Of a stretch of DNA of 64,000 nucleotides, positions 61,209-64,000 are shown in pieces. Position numbers and translations under genes: made by a program. The stretch lies in NCBI GenBank assembly GCA_018267475.1, contig JAFDYI010000008.1, positions 68,121 through 132,120 of the forward strand, read 5' to 3'. The notes under the pieces are model-generated. The model had not been told where the DNA came from, ran no database searches, and saw nothing but the letters and a program-made list of their open reading frames with translations. The DNA comes from Bacteroidota bacterium (GTDB lineage: Bacteria; Bacteroidota; Bacteroidia; B-17B0; Aurantibacillaceae). Position 1 is the first letter of the stretch, and the number at the start of each line of letters is the position of its first letter.

Positions 61209-62668
61209 TGAATAAACTTTTTACTTTCTTTTTTTTCGTTTTAAATCTTACGATGTTATCTCAAAACGTAGGCATCAACACAGCCGGAACGGCCGCTAAC
61301 GCCAGCAGCATTTTAGATTTAAACACCGGTAATGCGTATGCCAGTCCGAATGGCAAAGGAGTGCTTTTTCCTAACGTAGCCCTTACCGGCACCGGCGATG
61401 CCACTACGGTTACAAGCCCGGCTACCAGTTTGTGGGTATATAATACCGCCACTGCAGGAGCAGGAGCCACCGCCGTAACACCCGGCTACTACTATTGGGA
61501 CGGAACCAAATGGGTAAGCGTAAGCGGCAATGCCTGGCTTACCACCGGAAATTTTGGAACTACTGCCGGCACCAACTTTTTAGGCACTTTAGACAATCAA
61601 GATTTGGTGTTTAAAACCAATAACGCAGAGGCAGCCCGCATCTTAGCGGCTAATGGTTTTGTAGGCATTGGCACAAGCGCTCCCGGTGCACCCTTGCATG
61701 TAAACCTTAACTCTAATGCTACGGCAGCATCTATCAGTAATTTTGTTAGAACAGGAACAGGCTCTGTGGGTTGGTTTGCTCTTTTTTCAGGCGCCTCGCC
61801 CGGTGATTACAGTGCTTTAACTCAAAATGGAGATAAAAGTTTTATTTTTACCAACGACAACAACCCTGCTGTAGATGCTTCAACCGGCTTGGTAATTGGG
61901 CCTTGGACTTCTTCCTCCAACCCTACTGGTGGCAATAAAGGAATTAAAATAATGGAAACCGGCTTGGTGGGTATAGGAACCGGAACACCTAATGCCATGC
62001 TTGATGTAACCAGTACTACCGCAGGCTTTGCCATGCCGCGCATGACGAGCGTACAACGTAAGGCCATTGCCGCCCCTATTGCAGGCTTGCAGGTATATGA
62101 TACCGATTTAAAAGGATTTTACTTCTTTGACGGAACCAAATGGGATTGCGCTAACAACCCTGCCGGCACGGTGCAGTATTTTGCTAATGTTACCCCCCCC
62201 GATGGTTATTTAGAATGCAACGGGCAAGCCGTAAGCCGAACTGCCTATGCGGAATTATTTGCGGCCATTGGCACCACCTACGGAGTAGGCGATGGAAGCA
62301 CCACCTTTAACGTACCCGACCTAAGAGGCGAGTTTATACGTGGATACGATGATGGACGTGGCGCAGACCCCGGTCGTACTATTGGTTCATGGCAATCGCC
62401 TTCGCCCTTGGTACACGATGATACCTATGGAGCCGCCAATCAAGATACCGATTTTTCGATGGATCATGCCGCTGCCAGCTATTCGGATAATTGGCCGGGA
62501 GCCTTGGCAGGAGGCATACCTAATGCTTACTGGGGAAGAGATAACGGATACGCTCCTCCTTCGGCTTGGCAAGTATATTCGGGCACATCAGCAGGAGGTT
62601 CGGCTTACGGTATGATTAGCGGCGCGCGGCCAAGAAGCGTAGCCTTAATGCCTTGTATAAAATTTTAA
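61208..62668 (+). CDS. secreted protein with phage tail-collar domain
   Basis: 486 residues. Signal peptide ending MLS|Q, then the same 94-residue block as the preceding gene. The middle includes VGIGTGTPNAMLDVTSTTAGFAMPRMTS, typical of Bacteroidota fibre-like proteins. The C-terminal part is a tail-collar domain: PDGYLECNGQAVSRTAYAELFAAIGTTYGVGDGSTTFNVPDLRGEFIRGYDDGRGADPGR, ending RPRSVALMPCIKF. In phages this domain lies in short-tail or receptor-binding fibres. The start codon overlaps the previous stop by one base. I infer a trimeric surface fibre. Confidence 0.9.
   Translation: MNKLFTFFFFVLNLTMLSQNVGINTAGTAANASSILDLNTGNAYASPNGKGVLFPNVALTGTGDATTVTSPATSLWVYNTATAGAGATAVTPGYYYWDGTKWVSVSGNAWLTTGNFGTTAGTNFLGTLDNQDLVFKTNNAEAARILAANGFVGIGTSAPGAPLHVNLNSNATAASISNFVRTGTGSVGWFALFSGASPGDYSALTQNGDKSFIFTNDNNPAVDASTGLVIGPWTSSSNPTGGNKGIKIMETGLVGIGTGTPNAMLDVTSTTAGFAMPRMTSVQRKAIAAPIAGLQVYDTDLKGFYFFDGTKWDCANNPAGTVQYFANVTPPDGYLECNGQAVSRTAYAELFAAIGTTYGVGDGSTTFNVPDLRGEFIRGYDDGRGADPGRTIGSWQSPSPLVHDDTYGAANQDTDFSMDHAAASYSDNWPGALAGGIPNAYWGRDNGYAPPSAWQVYSGTSAGGSAYGMISGARPRSVALMPCIKF
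61262..61543 (+). repeat. 282-bp direct repeat, copy 2
   Basis: Partner of 59721-60002 in the same reading frame, 1541 bp downstream. Recombination between the copies would fuse the two genes in frame. Confidence 0.92.
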
Positions 62669-62680
62669 AGCAAAACAAAA

Positions 62681-64000
62681 ATGAATATCATAAAAAAATA
62701 TAGTTTCTTGTTTTTGCTCTTGGCAGGTTTAGCTCTTCACGCCCAAGAACGCATTACGCTAAACTCCTCTATATACATGGTCATACAAGGCAATGCCAAT
62801 GTGGTGTTAGACAACCCCAATACCAACGGAATTACTACTATAGGCGGCGGCAATATCATCACCGAAGGAGAGCTGAATGTTTTAAAATGGAATATAGGAA
62901 CCAATACCGGTAATTATATAGTGCCTTTTGCTACCTGGAGTTTGGTAAATATCCCTTTAAGCGTAAATATCACAAGTGCCGGAGCAGGCGCAGGCTCTGT
63001 TTTATTTTCTACCTACAAAACAGCTACCAACCTTAACACACCTTACCCCAGCGATGTTACCAATATGAACTCTTCTTGCAACAACGGGAACGCGTTATAT
63101 GCGGTAGATCGTTTTTGGCGCGTTGATGCCCAAAATTATGGCACAAAGCCCAGTCCTACTATAGATTTTGGCTACAACCCTTCGCCTAGCGAAATAGGCG
63201 GAAGCAATACTATTGTAGAAAGCAAACTGCGAGCCGAGCGATTTAATAACAGCAGCAACTTATGGGAAACACCTCAAAAATTATTCGGGCACGACAACCC
63301 TGTTACACACCATGTAAATAACGCGGTAGTAACACCGGCTGATTTTTACAAATCATGGACGTTGATTGATACTACCATTATGAATATCCCCATTACAGTG
63401 CGCGACACCACTATTTGCAGCGGTACTTCTGCTACCCTTACTCCATCTGGGGGAATTACTTATACCTTAGTCCCTAATAACCTTACCGGTACCAGTTTTT
63501 CAGTCAACCCGAGTGGCACTACCAGCTATACCGTTATAGGTGTTAATGCTTTAGGCTGTGTAAGCTGGGGCATTGACAACGCAACACCTACCGTTAGTGT
63601 AAATCCTACGCCTACCGTAACAGCTACTTCGCCTACCATTTGCGCCGGTTTTTCTGCTACTGCAACCGCAAGTGGTGCTAGTACCTACACATGGAGTACA
63701 GGAAGCAATGCCGCATCTATCACCCAAACGCCTACTCTTACTACAAACTATACCGTTACAGGAACCAATACTTTTAGCTGCTCAGCTACAGCCACCACCA
63801 ACATTGTTGTAAACCCTAAGCCTACGATGGCTGCCAGCCAAAGTAACGTTACCTGCTTTAGTTTTAGCACCGGAAGCGCTACGGCCACTGCTACGGGGGG
63901 TACAGCGCCCTACCACTATGCGTGGAGCAACGGGCAAAACAACAACCAAGATACCGCGCTCATAGCAGGAACCTATACCTGTATTGTATCCGATGCGCAA
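62681..64000 (+). CDS. secreted SprB-like repeat protein (3' end outside window)
   Basis: 440 residues are visible from the ATG at 62681; the frame is still open at the window end. Signal peptide MNIIKKYSFLFLLLAGLALHA|Q. Residues about 22-230 form a unique beta-rich domain containing FWRVDAQNYG. Then come PKD/Ig-like units (DTTICSGTSATLTPSGGITYT, PTICAGFSATATASGASTYTWSTGS) and one SprB-type repeat (NVTCFSFSTGSATATATGG, then TYTCIVSDAQ). Such proteins are T9SS-exported surface adhesins, some used in gliding; a C-terminal sorting domain is expected beyond the window. It starts 12 bp after the collar gene. Confidence 0.85.
   Translation, partial: MNIIKKYSFLFLLLAGLALHAQERITLNSSIYMVIQGNANVVLDNPNTNGITTIGGGNIITEGELNVLKWNIGTNTGNYIVPFATWSLVNIPLSVNITSAGAGAGSVLFSTYKTATNLNTPYPSDVTNMNSSCNNGNALYAVDRFWRVDAQNYGTKPSPTIDFGYNPSPSEIGGSNTIVESKLRAERFNNSSNLWETPQKLFGHDNPVTHHVNNAVVTPADFYKSWTLIDTTIMNIPITVRDTTICSGTSATLTPSGGITYTLVPNNLTGTSFSVNPSGTTSYTVIGVNALGCVSWGIDNATPTVSVNPTPTVTATSPTICAGFSATATASGASTYTWSTGSNAASITQTPTLTTNYTVTGTNTFSCSATATTNIVVNPKPTMAASQSNVTCFSFSTGSATATATGGTAPYHYAWSNGQNNNQDTALIAGTYTCIVSDAQ

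Noticed and set aside
59661..62668. Prophage tail region
   Set aside because: Both fibre-like proteins have Sec signal peptides and no capsid, portal, terminase, sheath or integrase gene is in the window. A prophage starting beyond 64000 cannot be excluded but is not supported.

Overview
This window is chromosomal DNA from a member of the Bacteroidota. I infer a Chitinophagia- or Sphingobacteriia-like lineage, but the sequence does not settle the genus. The evidence is: TonB-dependent receptors with carboxypeptidase-regulatory N-termini; a PorV-family protein, type IX secretion (T9SS) C-terminal domains and SprB-type repeats; signal peptides that very often place Gln at +1; the TTG(N17-20)TAnnTTTG promoter type; and a CarB that lacks the allosteric domain. 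The window is mostly housekeeping DNA. I see no insertion sequence, CRISPR array, rRNA gene or complete prophage.

Layout. 1-3.9 kb: a 3'-truncated DUF5686 outer-membrane protein, a shortened aldehyde-dehydrogenase-like protein without catalytic residues, and a small P-loop kinase. 4-10 kb: a tripartite RND efflux operon (adaptor, pump, TolC-like channel) headed by a marR repressor gene that carries a frameshift, with a palindromic operator candidate upstream. 10-13.6 kb: pnp, rpsO and a signal-less metal/cobalamin-binding protein. 13.8-28.3 kb: dnaA, lptD head-to-head with an N-acetylmuramoyl-alanine amidase, a DnaJ-domain membrane protein, a peptide-binding lipoprotein, a methyltransferase, PBP1A, a HIT protein and greA. 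28.3-38.3 kb: a surface-protein locus of TonB receptor, 1565-residue secreted protein and PorV-like protein. 38.5-46.5 kb: dCMP deaminase, tRNA-Leu, tRNA-Asn, truB, alanine dehydrogenase, a glutaminyl-cyclase-like M28 lipoprotein and carB. 46.7-59.3 kb: a seven-repeat FG-GAP protein, superoxide dismutase, a TM2 protein, a LOG-family protein, an Smr protein, pdxJ, an AsmA-like protein, and an OmpA-hypothetical-Fur operon. 59.6-64 kb: a secreted-protein operon with a self-cleaving S74 tail-fibre domain, a tail-collar domain and a SprB-like adhesin that runs off the window.

How the parts fit. Envelope biogenesis dominates (LptD, amidase, PBP1A, AsmA, OmpA, PorV and the exported surface proteins). 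The glutaminyl-cyclase candidate fits about ten exported proteins here whose predicted mature N-terminus is Gln. The observations most worth following are the frameshifted marR with its operator, a 29-bp intergenic element found upstream of two unrelated envelope genes, the autoproteolytic S74/collar operon with its 282-bp in-gene duplication, and the active-site-less ALDH.
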